Below, in pieces: positions 8,756-17,312 of a stretch of DNA of 64,000 nucleotides. The stretch is from Oleiagrimonas sp. C23AA. GTDB lineage: Bacteria; Pseudomonadota; Gammaproteobacteria; Xanthomonadales; Rhodanobacteraceae. Numbering within the stretch: the stretch's first letter is position 1; each line of letters opens with the position of its first letter. Under the pieces are notes generated by a model. It made no database searches and was not told the DNA's origin. It saw only the letters and a program-made list of their open reading frames with translations. Where the stretch lies: assembly GCF_011759385.1 (NCBI RefSeq), contig NZ_JAARLY010000004.1, forward strand, positions 248,001-312,000, in the 5' to 3' direction. The translations under genes and the position numbers were made by a program.

Positions 8756-9589
8756 ATGACGAAACGTCGAATCGTGCTTATTACCGGCGTCAGCAGCGGC
8801 TTTGGCCGCGCCCTTGCCCAAGAAGCCCTTTCGCAGGGTGACATCGTGGTCGGCACGGTGCGAACCGAGCAGGCCAAACGCCGCTTCGAATCGCTGTCCG
8901 AGTCGGCGGCCCATGGATATCTGCTGGACGTGACCGACTTTGCGGCGATCGACCGTGTCGTCGCCGATGTCGAGGCGCGCATCGGGTCGATCGATGTGCT
9001 GGTCAACAACGCCGGCTACGGCCACGAAGGCATCATGGAAGAATCGCCCCTCTCGGACATGCGCCAGCAGTTCGAGGTGAACGTGTTCGGGCCGGTGGCG
9101 ATGATGAAAGCGGTGCTGCCCTTCATGCGCCAGCGTCGCTGTGGGCGCATTCTCAACATCACCTCGATGGGCGGCTACATCACCATGCCGGGCATTGCCT
9201 ACTACTGCGGCAGCAAGTTTGCCCTGGAAGGAATTTCCGAGACCGTGGGCAAGGAGGTGAAGGCCTTTGGCATCCACGTCACGGCGGTGGCGCCAGGCTC
9301 GTTCCGCACCGACTGGGCTGGCCGTTCCATGGCGCGCACACCGCGATCGATCGCCGACTATGACGAGATCTTCGATCCGATCCGCCAGGCGCGCGAAGCC
9401 AAAAGTGGCCAGCAGCTGGGCGACCCGGAAAAGGCGGCGCGCGCCATGCTGGCGATCATGGCCGAGGACGATCCGCCGACGCACCTGCTGCTGGGCAGCG
9501 ATGCGCTGGGCCTGGTGCGTGACAAGCTGAGCGCGCTGGAAGAGGAGATGTCGCGATGGGAGAGCGTGACGCTTTCCACCGATGGTTGA
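8756..9589 (+). CDS. Short-chain dehydrogenase/reductase
   Basis: 277 residues, classical SDR length. The NAD(P)-binding TGVSSGFG motif is at residues 10-17, the NNAG motif follows, and the active site shows Ser in NITSMGG and YxxxK in YYCGSK. GGGAG precedes the chosen ATG; a TTG one codon upstream is not used. It is divergent from the AraC gene, which likely controls it. The product probably reduces or oxidises a small carbonyl compound; the sequence resembles oxidoreductases of the general YbbO/retinol-dehydrogenase-like type, but the substrate is unknown. Confidence 0.92.
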   Translation: MTKRRIVLITGVSSGFGRALAQEALSQGDIVVGTVRTEQAKRRFESLSESAAHGYLLDVTDFAAIDRVVADVEARIGSIDVLVNNAGYGHEGIMEESPLSDMRQQFEVNVFGPVAMMKAVLPFMRQRRCGRILNITSMGGYITMPGIAYYCGSKFALEGISETVGKEVKAFGIHVTAVAPGSFRTDWAGRSMARTPRSIADYDEIFDPIRQAREAKSGQQLGDPEKAARAMLAIMAEDDPPTHLLLGSDALGLVRDKLSALEEEMSRWESVTLSTDG

Positions 9590-9784
9590 AACGGCGTGTG
9601 CGTTTATCGAGCATGGTCATGAACGAGCTCATCGCCGTGGGCCGTGCCAAGCGCAAGCGCCCGTGTATTCTCCGGCCCCAATGGGATGTGCCTGGCGCGG
9701 TCGTCGTGGCTTGCCCGTGCTTTCACCACACGATCCGGTTTGCGCGTGCAGGGGCGTCATGGGCCCTGCACCACGCCTGCGCTG
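9590..9784. other. Intergenic stretch without recognised gene
   Basis: 195 bp between the SDR stop and the convergent HxlR stop. Open frames exist only because of the high GC content; no known domain, hairpin with T-run or RNA was recognised. Confidence 0.4.
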
Positions 9785-10165
9785 CTACTCAACACCGGGA
9801 TAGTTTCGCGCATAGGCTTTTCGCGCGGCGCGCACTGCCTCGTGGTGTTTGCTGGCCCAGGCGACCAGTCCCTCGATGTGCGGAAGAAAGCTCAGCCCAA
9901 GCTCGGTCAGCGCGTATTCGACGCTGGGGGGCTTGCTCGGGTACACGGTACGCCGGACCAGGCCATCCTCCTCCAGCCCGCGTAGCGTCTTGGCGAGCAT
10001 GCGCTTGGAAATATCGTCAATACGGCGCGACAGCTCCGCGAAGCGCTGCTTGTCGTCGGCCAGCGCCTGCAGTACCAGGGTGCTCCAGCGGTCACCAAGG
10101 CGATCAAGTACGTCGCGCACCGGGCAGTCGGCGGCGTAGGAAGCATGCGAACGGTGCAGTGTCAT
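9785..10165 (-). CDS. HxlR-family transcriptional regulator
   Basis: 126 residues, the normal size for a MarR/DUF24 (HxlR) winged-helix regulator: [23 protein letters not shown], then ...[34 protein letters not shown]. Cys14, immediately before the first helix, matches the conserved redox/electrophile-sensing cysteine of the family. The start is the ATG giving MTLHRSH; the much longer open frame upstream has no coding character. It is divergent from the NmrA-like oxidoreductase at 10301, and the spacer holds a perfect GGTTAC-N5-GTAACC repeat. Confidence 0.93.
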   Translation of the reverse strand: MTLHRSHASYAADCPVRDVLDRLGDRWSTLVLQALADDKQRFAELSRRIDDISKRMLAKTLRGLEEDGLVRRTVYPSKPPSVEYALTELGLSFLPHIEGLVAWASKHHEAVRAARKAYARNYPGVE

Positions 10166-10180
10166 GCAAATGGCCCGATG

Positions 10181-10197
10181 GGTTACACGGTGGTTAC
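10181..10197. promoter_or_regulatory. Direct GGTTAC repeats near HxlR start
   Basis: Two copies of GGTTAC (10181-10186 and 10192-10197) lie 11 bp apart just upstream of the HxlR gene. They share the half-site of the perfect palindrome at 10255 and could be a second, autoregulatory site. Confidence 0.35.
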
Positions 10198-10254
10198 CTG
10201 GCGACGACACGCTCCCTTCTTGGCAGCGCGCAACAGGGTCTTCATTATGTAGAA

Positions 10255-10271
10255 GGTTACTTTTCGTAACC
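10255..10271. promoter_or_regulatory. Putative HxlR operator
   Basis: GGTTAC-TTTTC-GTAACC is a perfect inverted repeat in the 135-bp spacer between the divergent HxlR and NmrA-like genes, 30 bp before the latter's ATG. The pattern (GTTAC, T-rich centre, GTAAC) resembles operators described for HxlR/DUF24 regulators, so repression of the oxidoreductase gene is the likely function. Confidence 0.6.
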
Positions 10272-10300
10272 AATAGTCCGCTCTTACTCAGGAGATCCCC

Positions 10301-10912
10301 ATGCACATCGCCCTTATCGGTGGCACCGGCAACGTTGGTCGCCGCCTGTGCAACGAAGCCCTTCGCCGCGGCCACGACGTCACGGTGGTGGCCCGTCACG
10401 CCGATCCCGCGCTGGAAACGTCCATCAAGTTCATCGAAGGCGACGTCAGCACGGATCCGAGGGCCGTCGGCCACGCGCTGCGTGGTTGCGACGTCCTGGT
10501 CAGCGCGGCGCGCTTCGTCAGCGTCGACGCCGCACATGTGCTGGGCGTGGCGCGGTCCGCCGGCATCAAGCGGGTCCTGATTGTCGGCGGCGCGGCGTCG
10601 CTGGAAATCGCTCCCGGTCAACGCCTGCTCGACAGCCCTGATTTTCCCGCCGCCTACAAGACCGAGGCCACTGCAGGCGCGGCCTTTCTCGACAGTCTGC
10701 GTGCGGTCGACGATGTGGACTGGACCTTCCTGTCCCCGGCGGCGCTGTTCGAGGCGGGCGAGCGCACCGGCCACTTTCGGCTCGGCGCTGACCAGTTGCT
10801 CGTCGATGCCAATGGACAAAGCCGCATTTCCTACGAGGACTATGCGGTGGCCATGTTCGATGAGATCGAGCAACCCACGCATGTTCGCCAGCGCTTCTGT
10901 GTGGCGTACTGA
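10301..10912 (+). CDS. NmrA-like NAD(P)-binding oxidoreductase
   Basis: 203 residues of the atypical SDR/NmrA-like group: an N-terminal Rossmann motif [10 protein letters not shown] at residues 8-17, central [11 protein letters not shown] and a C-terminal [14 protein letters not shown] segment. These proteins often act as NAD(P)H-dependent reductases or redox sensors. AGGAG lies 7 nt before the ATG. It is divergent from the HxlR repressor gene and almost certainly its target. No downstream partner follows on this strand. Confidence 0.9.
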   Translation: MHIALIGGTGNVGRRLCNEALRRGHDVTVVARHADPALETSIKFIEGDVSTDPRAVGHALRGCDVLVSAARFVSVDAAHVLGVARSAGIKRVLIVGGAASLEIAPGQRLLDSPDFPAAYKTEATAGAAFLDSLRAVDDVDWTFLSPAALFEAGERTGHFRLGADQLLVDANGQSRISYEDYAVAMFDEIEQPTHVRQRFCVAY

Positions 10913-11049
10913 GCGCGACACCAATGCGCCACGCCTCGGCTGATGGCGTGAGCTAGCACCCAGCCGGTGCCGGGCAGTCTCTGCAAGTGGAGTGTCTTCG
11001 CCTGCAGCGACGGCTTCTTCATGTCCGTGCTGCAAACGGGGAGCGGACG

Positions 11050-12048
11050 CTACTGGCCTGGCACTGGTGCTGAACTGGTACGCGATATCTCAAAGTATGG
11101 CGGCGCCCCGTCCAGGTCGGCGAGCAGGCCTGGATGGGTGGGTCGCCATCCCAGCCGTTGCTGAGTCAGCCGACTGGAGGCCGGGTTGTCATAGGCGGCG
11201 AACGGGGCCAGCCAGCTGAACCGTCGTGCCGCCTCTTTGGGCGTCATGCTGACCGCAGGCAGGTTCAGGCGCCGTCCAATCACCTCGGCAATCTCGCGGA
11301 ACGCAACGCCCTCTTCGGCGACGCCGTGATAGCACGCGCCCGCTTGTCCCTGCTCCAGCGCCAGGCGCAGCAGGAGCGCCGCATCGAGGCGATGGATGGC
11401 GCTCCAGCGGTTCGCGCCGTCGCCGACATAGCCCGCACTTCTGTGCTTGCGCGCTGTGGCGATGAGTCTTGGGATCAGACCGTGATCACCATCGCCATGC
11501 ACCGAGGGCGCGAGACGAACCACCGTCGCACGGACACCACGTTCGGCCCACGCCTTGACGGCCGCTTCGGTCTGCGAGCGCATCCAGCCCGGAGAGCGTG
11601 GGTCCGGCTCGTCGTCCTCCGTCGCGGTTCGCCCCGCGGCCATCCCCATGGTGCCGAACACCGTCACCAGGGGCCGGCCCGACCCCTTCAGCGCCCCGGC
11701 CATGGCATCGATCGCGCAGCGGTCAGCGGTGGTGATCGCCGTGCCGAACCGGCCGACGATTCCGAGCGGCGAACCGCCGAGGATGACACCAAGCCGTCGT
11801 CCCAGCGGGATATCACCCGGACCATGGATGAAGGCCAGGTGGATGACGCCATCGGCGCCGGCGGCCCCGGCGCGAAGAGTGTCAGGCTCGTGAAGGGACC
11901 CTGCATGGGTTTTGGCGCCAAGTTTTGCCAGCGTCCGGGCGGCGCTGTCCGAACGTGCCAGGCCGATGACCTGGTGGCCCGCGCCAATCAGCTCTCTGAC
12001 AACCGCCTGACCGATAAAGCCGCTTGCGCCGGTGACGAATACTCGCAT
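11050..12048 (-). CDS. NAD-dependent epimerase/dehydratase (extended SDR)
   Basis: 332 residues. The ATG giving [20 protein letters not shown], preceded by GGGAGA, is the natural start; a longer in-frame extension is rejected. The Rossmann glycine motif TGASGFIG is at residues 6-13. Later blocks include [18 protein letters not shown] and the C-terminal [15 protein letters not shown] typical of extended SDRs. It is annotated in many proteobacteria simply as an SDR/NAD-epimerase; no sugar-nucleotide context exists here. It is divergent from the AraC gene that follows. Confidence 0.9.
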   Translation of the reverse strand: MRVFVTGASGFIGQAVVRELIGAGHQVIGLARSDSAARTLAKLGAKTHAGSLHEPDTLRAGAAGADGVIHLAFIHGPGDIPLGRRLGVILGGSPLGIVGRFGTAITTADRCAIDAMAGALKGSGRPLVTVFGTMGMAAGRTATEDDEPDPRSPGWMRSQTEAAVKAWAERGVRATVVRLAPSVHGDGDHGLIPRLIATARKHRSAGYVGDGANRWSAIHRLDAALLLRLALEQGQAGACYHGVAEEGVAFREIAEVIGRRLNLPAVSMTPKEAARRFSWLAPFAAYDNPASSRLTQQRLGWRPTHPGLLADLDGAPPYFEISRTSSAPVPGQ

Positions 12049-12100
12049 CTCGATCTCCCAATAGCCTTGGGCAACGGTACCGGCCACGCTAGAGACGATC

Positions 12101-12106
12101 TATAAT
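12101..12106 (+). promoter_or_regulatory. Perfect -10 hexamer in AraC/epimerase spacer
   Basis: TATAAT lies in the spacer between divergent genes; no good -35 hexamer is at the expected distance. The surrounding CTATAATTGATAG is partly palindromic. If used, transcription would start near 12113, which argues for the AraC start at 12139 rather than upstream. Confidence 0.35.
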
Positions 12107-12138
12107 TGATAGTCCATATTCGATTATCGAGCGTCCAT

Positions 12139-13044
12139 TTGGATCCCTTGTCGCAAGTGATCAGTCTGCTGCGTCCACGCGAGTTGAGCTGGCGCATGAT
12201 TGCGGTACGGGAGCCTTGGGCCATCCGCTTTCCCGCCGTGGGAGCGGTGGTATTCGGGCAAATGATCGAAGGAACATGCACGCTGGAACGCGGCCAGATA
12301 AAGCGCGAGCTGCAGCCTGGTGATTTCATGATGATGGCCCGTCCGCCTGAGTGGACCATGCGGTCGGGTCCGCAGGTCGAGCCGGTTGGGTTTAAGGTGC
12401 TGTTCGCCGATCCGAACGCGCTTCAAGGCGAGGATTGCAGTAAGCCCGTCGCGCGTTTCCTTGCAGGCCATTTCCTGTTTGCCGAGCCCAATGCCGACCA
12501 GATTGCGGGGCTGCTGTCGCCGATCGTGCATGTCCGAGCGGCCGATGTGGCCGCCAAGCGGCTGGGAAGGCTGCTGAGTCTTTTGGATGACGAGGCAACG
12601 GCGGACCGGCCAGGTCGCTCTTTGGCCTTGGATCGCCTTCTGGAGGTGATTCTCGTGGAGTCACTGCGCCACCGCGCCAACCAGGTGGAAAGCATGCGCC
12701 CGGGCCTGCTGGCGGGACTGACCGACCCACGCATCAGCCGCGCACTGCGGGCGCTTCACCTGGAACCGTCCCGCCATTGGACCGTGGCCGAACTGGCGCG
12801 GGAAGCGCACATGTCCCGTGCCGGATTCGCTGCCAGGTTCGCCGACGTCGTCGGCAACTCGCCCATTGGCTATTTATCGGCTTGGCGCATGTCGCTGGCC
12901 AAGGTCGCCTTGGTGTCGAGCAAGCAACCGATGATCGAGGTGGCCAATGTCGCAGGCTATGGATCGGTAAGCGCCTTCAGCACCGCGTTCAAGCGCGCCA
13001 CAGGGATATCACCAACGGCTTACTGCCAAATGGCGGTTGGCTGA
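12139..13044 (+). CDS. AraC-family transcriptional regulator (cupin-type sensor)
   Basis: 301 residues from a TTG start. The N-terminus MDPLSQVISLLRPRELSW matches the usual beginning of AraC regulators with a Cupin_6-type ligand domain (residues ~1-185); the C-terminal two-HTH domain spans ~195-295 and ends ...VAGYGSVSAFSTAFKRATGISP. No Shine-Dalgarno sequence is obvious; a TTG at 12106 is an alternative but falls inside the likely promoter. It is divergent from the NAD-epimerase gene at 11050, its probable target. Confidence 0.88.
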   Translation: MDPLSQVISLLRPRELSWRMIAVREPWAIRFPAVGAVVFGQMIEGTCTLERGQIKRELQPGDFMMMARPPEWTMRSGPQVEPVGFKVLFADPNALQGEDCSKPVARFLAGHFLFAEPNADQIAGLLSPIVHVRAADVAAKRLGRLLSLLDDEATADRPGRSLALDRLLEVILVESLRHRANQVESMRPGLLAGLTDPRISRALRALHLEPSRHWTVAELAREAHMSRAGFAARFADVVGNSPIGYLSAWRMSLAKVALVSSKQPMIEVANVAGYGSVSAFSTAFKRATGISPTAYCQMAVG

Positions 13045-13396
13045 GTCGAATCGACCTGGGTTCCTTGCTCCATCAGCCGCCGCCCGCTGCGCACGCTCTA
13101 GACCAACTGCCGCGACGAGACACGCGAGAGGCGGCGATCGGTCGGGATCGAAGGCTGGCCACCGGCCGCAAAGCGCGCCGCAAGCAGCTCATCGAGATCA
13201 CCCGGGATGACGTCGACCAGCCCACGCCGCTTATGGATCGGATGATCGGCCGGCACCCGATGCTCGCCAAAGATATAGGAGAACTCGCCAAGCGGGCGGA
13301 CGTCGGAGCGAGGCATCGAGCCAGGCGATCGGTAATTTGGACCGGCAATGGCAGCAGCGATTCGCTGAGGTTTCTTGAAGGCCAGCCAAGCCCGCA
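13045..13396. other. Non-coding or decayed stretch
   Basis: 352 bp with no intact gene. All frames are open in part because of GC content. One minus-strand frame (13098-13300) has some coding-like character but no family that I can recognise; it may be further debris of the regulator remnant next to it. Confidence 0.4.
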
Positions 13397-13639
13397 CTAC
13401 TTGGTTGAACTGCCGGACACCCGAGGGCGAATGCGAGACTTCGGCTTCGCCACCGGCCGCCCGCGTGGCAGGTCGCGGGTGATCTGCAAACAGAAGTCCA
13501 GAAATGCACGTACCTTTGCTGGTGGGTGTCGACGTGAGGGGTAGATCGCATAAAGGGGAAATATTTCGTCTGGCCAGTCGGGGAAAAATTCGACGAGCGT
13601 TCCCGACGCAAGCAGTGGCTGGATGCCGAGCGACCAGCA
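13397..13639 (-). pseudogene. LysR regulator, C-terminal remnant
   Basis: Only the last ~75 codons of a LysR-family regulator remain. The minus-strand frame reads LGIQPLLASGTLVEFFPDWP and then PLYAIYPSRRHPPAKVRAFL before a TAG at 13397-13399. This is the standard end of the LysR substrate-binding domain. There is no HTH and no start codon, and homology ends near 13630, directly against the 3' remnant of an SDR on the other strand. The two fragments look like the outer ends of a former divergent LysR/SDR pair. Confidence 0.8.
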
Positions 13640-13908
13640 TCACCCAGAACAGCGGCTTCTGGGACCTTTACGCCTCAAGCAAGGCCGCGCTCAACATGCT
13701 GATGAAATGCTTTGCCTCGCGCCGTCCCGACGATGGTCGCACCAAGCTCGTGGTCGCCCCGGGCTGGATCAAGACCGAGATGGGTGGCGACGAGGCGACC
13801 TACACGATCGAGGAAACCATTCCGCTCGTAGCCGACATGCTGGAAAAGAACCATGGTCGTCCGGGCCTGCGTTACGTCGACCGCTTCGATGCCACACTGC
13901 CCTGGTAA
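13636..13908 (+). pseudogene. Short-chain dehydrogenase, C-terminal remnant
   Basis: About 90 codons of an SDR C-terminal half: SITQNSGFWDLYASSKAALN (with the YxxxK active site), VVAPGWIKTEMGGDEATYTI and RPGLRYVDRFDATLPW, ending in TAA at 13906-13908. The N-terminal cofactor motif is missing. The upstream in-frame codons (from 13504) run antisense through the LysR remnant and are not SDR sequence. The coding quality of what remains is good, so the loss looks recent. Confidence 0.82.
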
Positions 13909-14251
13909 AGCACCGCTGAGCCGGGCCGTCCATGAGGACGGCCCACTTCAGCCGCCGACGGCAAGATTCTGAGTGAGAGGTGATACGTCCGCGCTCCACG
14001 AACGGAGCGCCCGAATCGGCGCTGTGGTCACGCAATACGCCCACGCCCCCGTCGCCAGAGGGCATCGGAGGCGGGGCCGATGGCGGTGTCGTGCGGCGGG
14101 GCGCGCAGAGGGCGTGGGCTTCTTCCGCCAGCGCGGCATGGATGTGGATATGCGTGGCGATGTCCTGCGGGACCATGCGGTGCCCCAAGCCCCGCGGAAT
14201 GTTGCCCGGCAGGAGATGGTGCCGGCATGCCGACACGCTGGGCGGCAGCGC
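13909..14251. other. 343-bp gap with one hairpin
   Basis: No recognisable gene. The only structure seen is the inverted repeat at 13923-13944. The rest is high-GC sequence with open frames in several phases and no known domain. Confidence 0.4.
13923..13944. terminator. Hairpin after SDR remnant
   Basis: GGGCCGTCC-ATGA-GGACGGCCC forms a perfect 9-bp stem with a 4-nt loop, 15 bp after the SDR remnant stop. No T-run follows. Probably the original 3' end of the SDR transcript. Confidence 0.5.
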
Positions 14252-15178
14252 TCACGCACTCATGGCACCACCATCCTCTCCTGCCTTCTCCCCTGCCAGT
14301 TCCATCTCGATGAATTGCGCGAAGGCGCGCGCCTTAGCGCTCATCTGGCGGCCGCTCGGAAAGACGGTCCACAGGTCGATTGCCGTGAGCGACCAGTCGG
14401 TGAGCACCGGCACCACGGCGCCGGAGGCCAGTTCGGGGGCGAACATCCAGGCTGAGGAAATGGCCAAGCCCAGGCCGGCCAGCACCCCCTCGCGGACGCC
14501 CTCCGCCGCGTTGGTGCGCAGGCGCCCGTGCACGCTGATCGAGACGTGCGCGCCGTCGCGCTGGAAGCTCCAGGGTGTGTCGCCCTGTCCCAGCTCGTGG
14601 ATCACCACCTGGTGATCGGCCAGCTCGCCCGGCGACTGCGGCCTGCCGGCGCGGGCAAGGTAGTCGGGCGTGGCCATGACCAGGCGCGGGCTCTCGGCGA
14701 TCTTGCGCGCGGTGAGCGAGGTGTCGGCCAGGCGGCCCATGCGCAGGGCCAGGTCGATGCCCTGTTCGATCAGGTCGATGTTGCGGTCATCGAGCACGAC
14801 GTCGACTTCCAGCGCCGGATGCTGATGCAGGAAGCGCGGCAACCGCGGGATCACGTGCAGTCGCGCAAAGGTGACTGCGGCACAGATCCGCAGGCGGCCG
14901 GTCAGCGCGCTGCCGGCGCCGCGGGCGGCCAGTTCGGCTTCCTCGACTTCTTCCAGCGCGCGACGCGCACGCTCGTAGTAGTTGCGACCGGCTTCGGTCG
15001 GCGTCAGTCCATGGGTGGAACGCAGCAGCAGGCGCACACCGAGTTGCTGCTCCAGCTGCGCGACCGTCTTGGAGACAGCGGGTTGGCCGACGTGCAGCAG
15101 GCGGGCGGCGGCGGAGAACGAGCCCGCTTCTATCACCCGCACGAAGGTTTCCATGGCGGCGAATCGATCCAAGACCAT
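14252..15178 (-). CDS. LysR-family transcriptional regulator
   Basis: 308 residues: winged HTH at ~1-60 (RFAAMETFVRVIEAGSFSAA...) and an intact LysR substrate-binding domain. It is back to back with the GST gene at 15315. A 15-bp ATTC-N7-GAAT repeat covers the start-codon region (15177-15191), suggesting autoregulation, and a related repeat precedes the operon at 17313. The ATG at 15178 is used; a TTG three codons upstream is possible. It likely controls the GST, SDR and CMD-type genes to its right. Confidence 0.92.
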   Translation of the reverse strand: MVLDRFAAMETFVRVIEAGSFSAAARLLHVGQPAVSKTVAQLEQQLGVRLLLRSTHGLTPTEAGRNYYERARRALEEVEEAELAARGAGSALTGRLRICAAVTFARLHVIPRLPRFLHQHPALEVDVVLDDRNIDLIEQGIDLALRMGRLADTSLTARKIAESPRLVMATPDYLARAGRPQSPGELADHQVVIHELGQGDTPWSFQRDGAHVSISVHGRLRTNAAEGVREGVLAGLGLAISSAWMFAPELASGAVVPVLTDWSLTAIDLWTVFPSGRQMSAKARAFAQFIEMELAGEKAGEDGGAMSA

Positions 15179-15191
15179 TCCTATCAAGAAT
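15177..15191. promoter_or_regulatory. Putative LysR box at regulator/GST spacer
   Basis: ATTCCTATCAAGAAT contains ATTC-N7-GAAT and fits the T-N11-A pattern of LysR sites. It overlaps the start codon of the LysR gene. It shares 11 of 15 positions with the repeat at 17204-17218. Confidence 0.5.
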
Positions 15192-15314
15192 AAACATTAT
15201 GGGGATGCGGTCACTTCCACCGCTTGCACGGAATAACGATAACAGTCTGGCCCGCCGTCGACATGGATCGGTGTGCGGCCTCACCACCTCCAATCCCATC
15301 TTTAGGAAATTCCC

Positions 15315-15950
15315 ATGATCGATGTTTATGCCTTCTCCACCCCCAACAGCGTGCGCGTGCCAATCGCGCTGGAAGAACTGGGCCTGGAGTACGCCTTGCA
15401 CGCCGTCAACGTCCGCCAGGGCGAGCAAAAATCCGCCGAACATCTCGCTCGCAACCCGAACGGCAAGGTGCCGGTGATTGTCGATCAGGATGGTCCGGAC
15501 GGTCGGCCATTCACGCTCAGCGAATCGGGCGCGATCCTGCTGTATCTCGCCGACAAGACTGGCAAGCTGATGCCTACCGATCGCTTCGGCCGCGCCCGGG
15601 TGATCGAGCAGATGCTGTTCCACCTCACCGGGATCGGTCCGGCGATGGGACAGCTCGGTTTCTTCAAGCGCGCGCCCGAACCGTTGCCTGCAGCGATCGA
15701 TCGCTTCCAGGCCGAGGTCGAACGCACGCTCGCCGTACTCGACGGGTATCTGGCCGATCACGAGTACGTGGCAGGCGACGACTACAGCATCGCCGACATC
15801 ACCCACTTCGGCTGGCTGTGGCGCCGCGAGTTCGCCGGTATCGCACTGGATGCGTTCCCGAACGTGGCGCGTTGGTATGAACATGTGGCGGCACGCCCCG
15901 GCGTGCAGCGTGGCATCGCCAGGGTTACGGAGTTGGTCCCGGCCGCCTGA
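15315..15950 (+). CDS. Glutathione S-transferase family protein
   Basis: 211 residues, normal GST length. The N-terminal thioredoxin-like domain (residues 1-~85) starts MIDVYAFSTPNSVRVPIALEE and holds the GKVPVIVD cis-proline loop and ESGAILLYLA, the glutathione gamma-glutamyl-binding ES pair. The all-alpha C-terminal domain follows with the N-capping box SIADITHFG. It resembles YfcG/YghU/Nu-class GSTs, which often have disulfide reductase activity. AGGAAA lies before the ATG. It is the first gene to the right of the LysR regulator, and its partners include an SDR. Confidence 0.92.
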   Translation: MIDVYAFSTPNSVRVPIALEELGLEYALHAVNVRQGEQKSAEHLARNPNGKVPVIVDQDGPDGRPFTLSESGAILLYLADKTGKLMPTDRFGRARVIEQMLFHLTGIGPAMGQLGFFKRAPEPLPAAIDRFQAEVERTLAVLDGYLADHEYVAGDDYSIADITHFGWLWRREFAGIALDAFPNVARWYEHVAARPGVQRGIARVTELVPAA

Positions 15951-16220
15951 ATGAGCGGTGGTTCGACCGCCGGCGTGGGTCGGCGCGCGTGGAGTTCAAC
16001 CACGCGCGAAGGCGATGCGTGCCCCCCGAGGGAGGCACGAAGCGAATCGGCTTGGCGGCGCCTCCTGCACGACGCAGGGGCTTTCCGATCAGCCGACAAC
16101 GGGCGCTTGAACAGCGCGGCGTGGACAGAGGCCCACGCATCGGGCCGCGTCGACCATCCTCGACCTTTCTACTCCTTCTGCCGTTGCCTGCAACGGCTCC
16201 GCCCCTGAGAGGACGTTCAC
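15951..16220. other. Spacer with inverted repeat (15984-16008)
   Basis: 270 bp between the GST and SDR genes. It contains CGCGCGTGG-N7-CCACGCGCG (15984-16008), a perfect 9-bp stem that may act as a weak terminator or stability hairpin. No gene is seen. Confidence 0.45.
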
Positions 16221-17027
16221 ATGCAAATCAACGGAAAGCGGATCGTGATTACTGGCGGATCGAGTGGCATCGGCTACGCGCTCGCGCGGTCGTTGCTCGC
16301 GCGCGGTGCGCATGTGCTGATCGTCGGCCGCGATGCCGACAAGGCGGCACAGGCGGCACGGCGGCTCTCCGACGAAGGCCGCACGGTGCACGCCGTGGTG
16401 GCGGATGTCGCCACCGACGCCGGCCGCGCGGCCATTCTCGCCGGCGCCCGACACCATCTGGGTGGATTGGACGTACTGGTGAACAACGCCGGCGGCGTAC
16501 GTGCCGGACGCCTGGAAACGATCGACGCGGACACCATTCGGCAGATGATCGACGTGAATCTGCTCGCCCCCATCCTGCTCACCCGGCAGGCCTTGCCGAT
16601 GCTGCGCGAGAGCGGCGATGCCGTGGTGCTCAATGTCGCCTCCGCCATCGCCCTGGTCGGCATGCCGTTCTACACCATCTACGCGGCGACCAAGGCCGGC
16701 CTTGCCCGCTTTAGCGAAGCGCTGCGCCGCGAACTGAAGCATGAAGGGGTACACGTGATCACCGCCTATCCCGGTGGTACCGACACGCCGATGATGCGGA
16801 ACAACCGCGCCGGACCGGATCTCGGCTTCAGCCTCGAACCGGCGACAGATGTGGCCGAGGCGATCGCCGACGGCCTCGCCACGGAGGCGTTCGAAGTCAT
16901 CCGCGGCGGACCGGCACGCACCGAGATGGTCGCGCTCAATCGTACCGATCCTGGGGCATTGGACGCCCGCTTTGCGGGTCTCAAGGCTGCACTCGAAGAG
17001 GCGGTAAGCGACCACTCGGCGATGTAG
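16221..17027 (+). CDS. Short-chain dehydrogenase/reductase
   Basis: 268 residues. The TGGSSGIG cofactor motif lies at residues 11-18, NNAGG near 90, Ser in NVASAIA and the YxxxK motif in YTIYAATKAG. GAGAGG precedes the ATG. The C-terminal tail has no targeting signal, so it is cytosolic. It lies after GST on the same strand and is followed by a good rho-independent terminator at 17092, which places it at the end of the first transcription unit controlled from the LysR/GST spacer. Confidence 0.92.
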   Translation: MQINGKRIVITGGSSGIGYALARSLLARGAHVLIVGRDADKAAQAARRLSDEGRTVHAVVADVATDAGRAAILAGARHHLGGLDVLVNNAGGVRAGRLETIDADTIRQMIDVNLLAPILLTRQALPMLRESGDAVVLNVASAIALVGMPFYTIYAATKAGLARFSEALRRELKHEGVHVITAYPGGTDTPMMRNNRAGPDLGFSLEPATDVAEAIADGLATEAFEVIRGGPARTEMVALNRTDPGALDARFAGLKAALEEAVSDHSAM

Positions 17028-17091
17028 GGCGCTCATTCCCCGCGGGTGATCCATGTGCGTCAGCTGCGCGCGGAATGCAACCCCAACCACG

Positions 17092-17130
17092 ACGGCGCCC
17101 GGGCCTTGCGGCTCGCTGGCGCCGTTTTTC
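17092..17130 (+). terminator. Rho-independent terminator after SDR
   Basis: ACGGCGCC and GGCGCCGT form an 8-bp perfect stem around an 18-nt loop, directly followed by a run of five T. It closes the GST-SDR unit. Confidence 0.7.
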
Positions 17131-17202
17131 GTGGCTGACCTGTAGTGCATTCGCACGGCGGCGGCCTGTTCCACCGCTCGTTGAATGACACGCCGACAGT
17201 GC

Positions 17203-17219
17203 CATTCCTCCAAGGAATG
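17203..17219. promoter_or_regulatory. Putative LysR box before CMD operon
   Basis: CATTCCT-CCA-AGGAATG is a perfect 7-3-7 inverted repeat 94 bp before the CMD-like ATG. Its core resembles the repeat at the LysR/GST spacer (same length, ATTCCT left arm, GAAT right arm), suggesting the same regulator. Confidence 0.5.
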
Positions 17220-17312
17220 ACCATTAGTCGATCGCGCCGTCTACGCACAACGGCGCCTCTCCCCGAACCTGTGTCCACCGCAACACACCACCACGACACA
17301 CAGGAGTTCGCC

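Noticed and set aside
10166-11035. N-terminal extension of the HxlR gene to a 416-residue protein
   Set aside because: The extension is antisense to the NmrA-like gene and has no domain; the HxlR family starts at MTLHRSH.
13098-13300. Possible second LysR fragment on the minus strand
   Set aside because: Some resemblance to a LysR effector domain, but it lies downstream of the LysR stop in the wrong order and no firm motif is visible.
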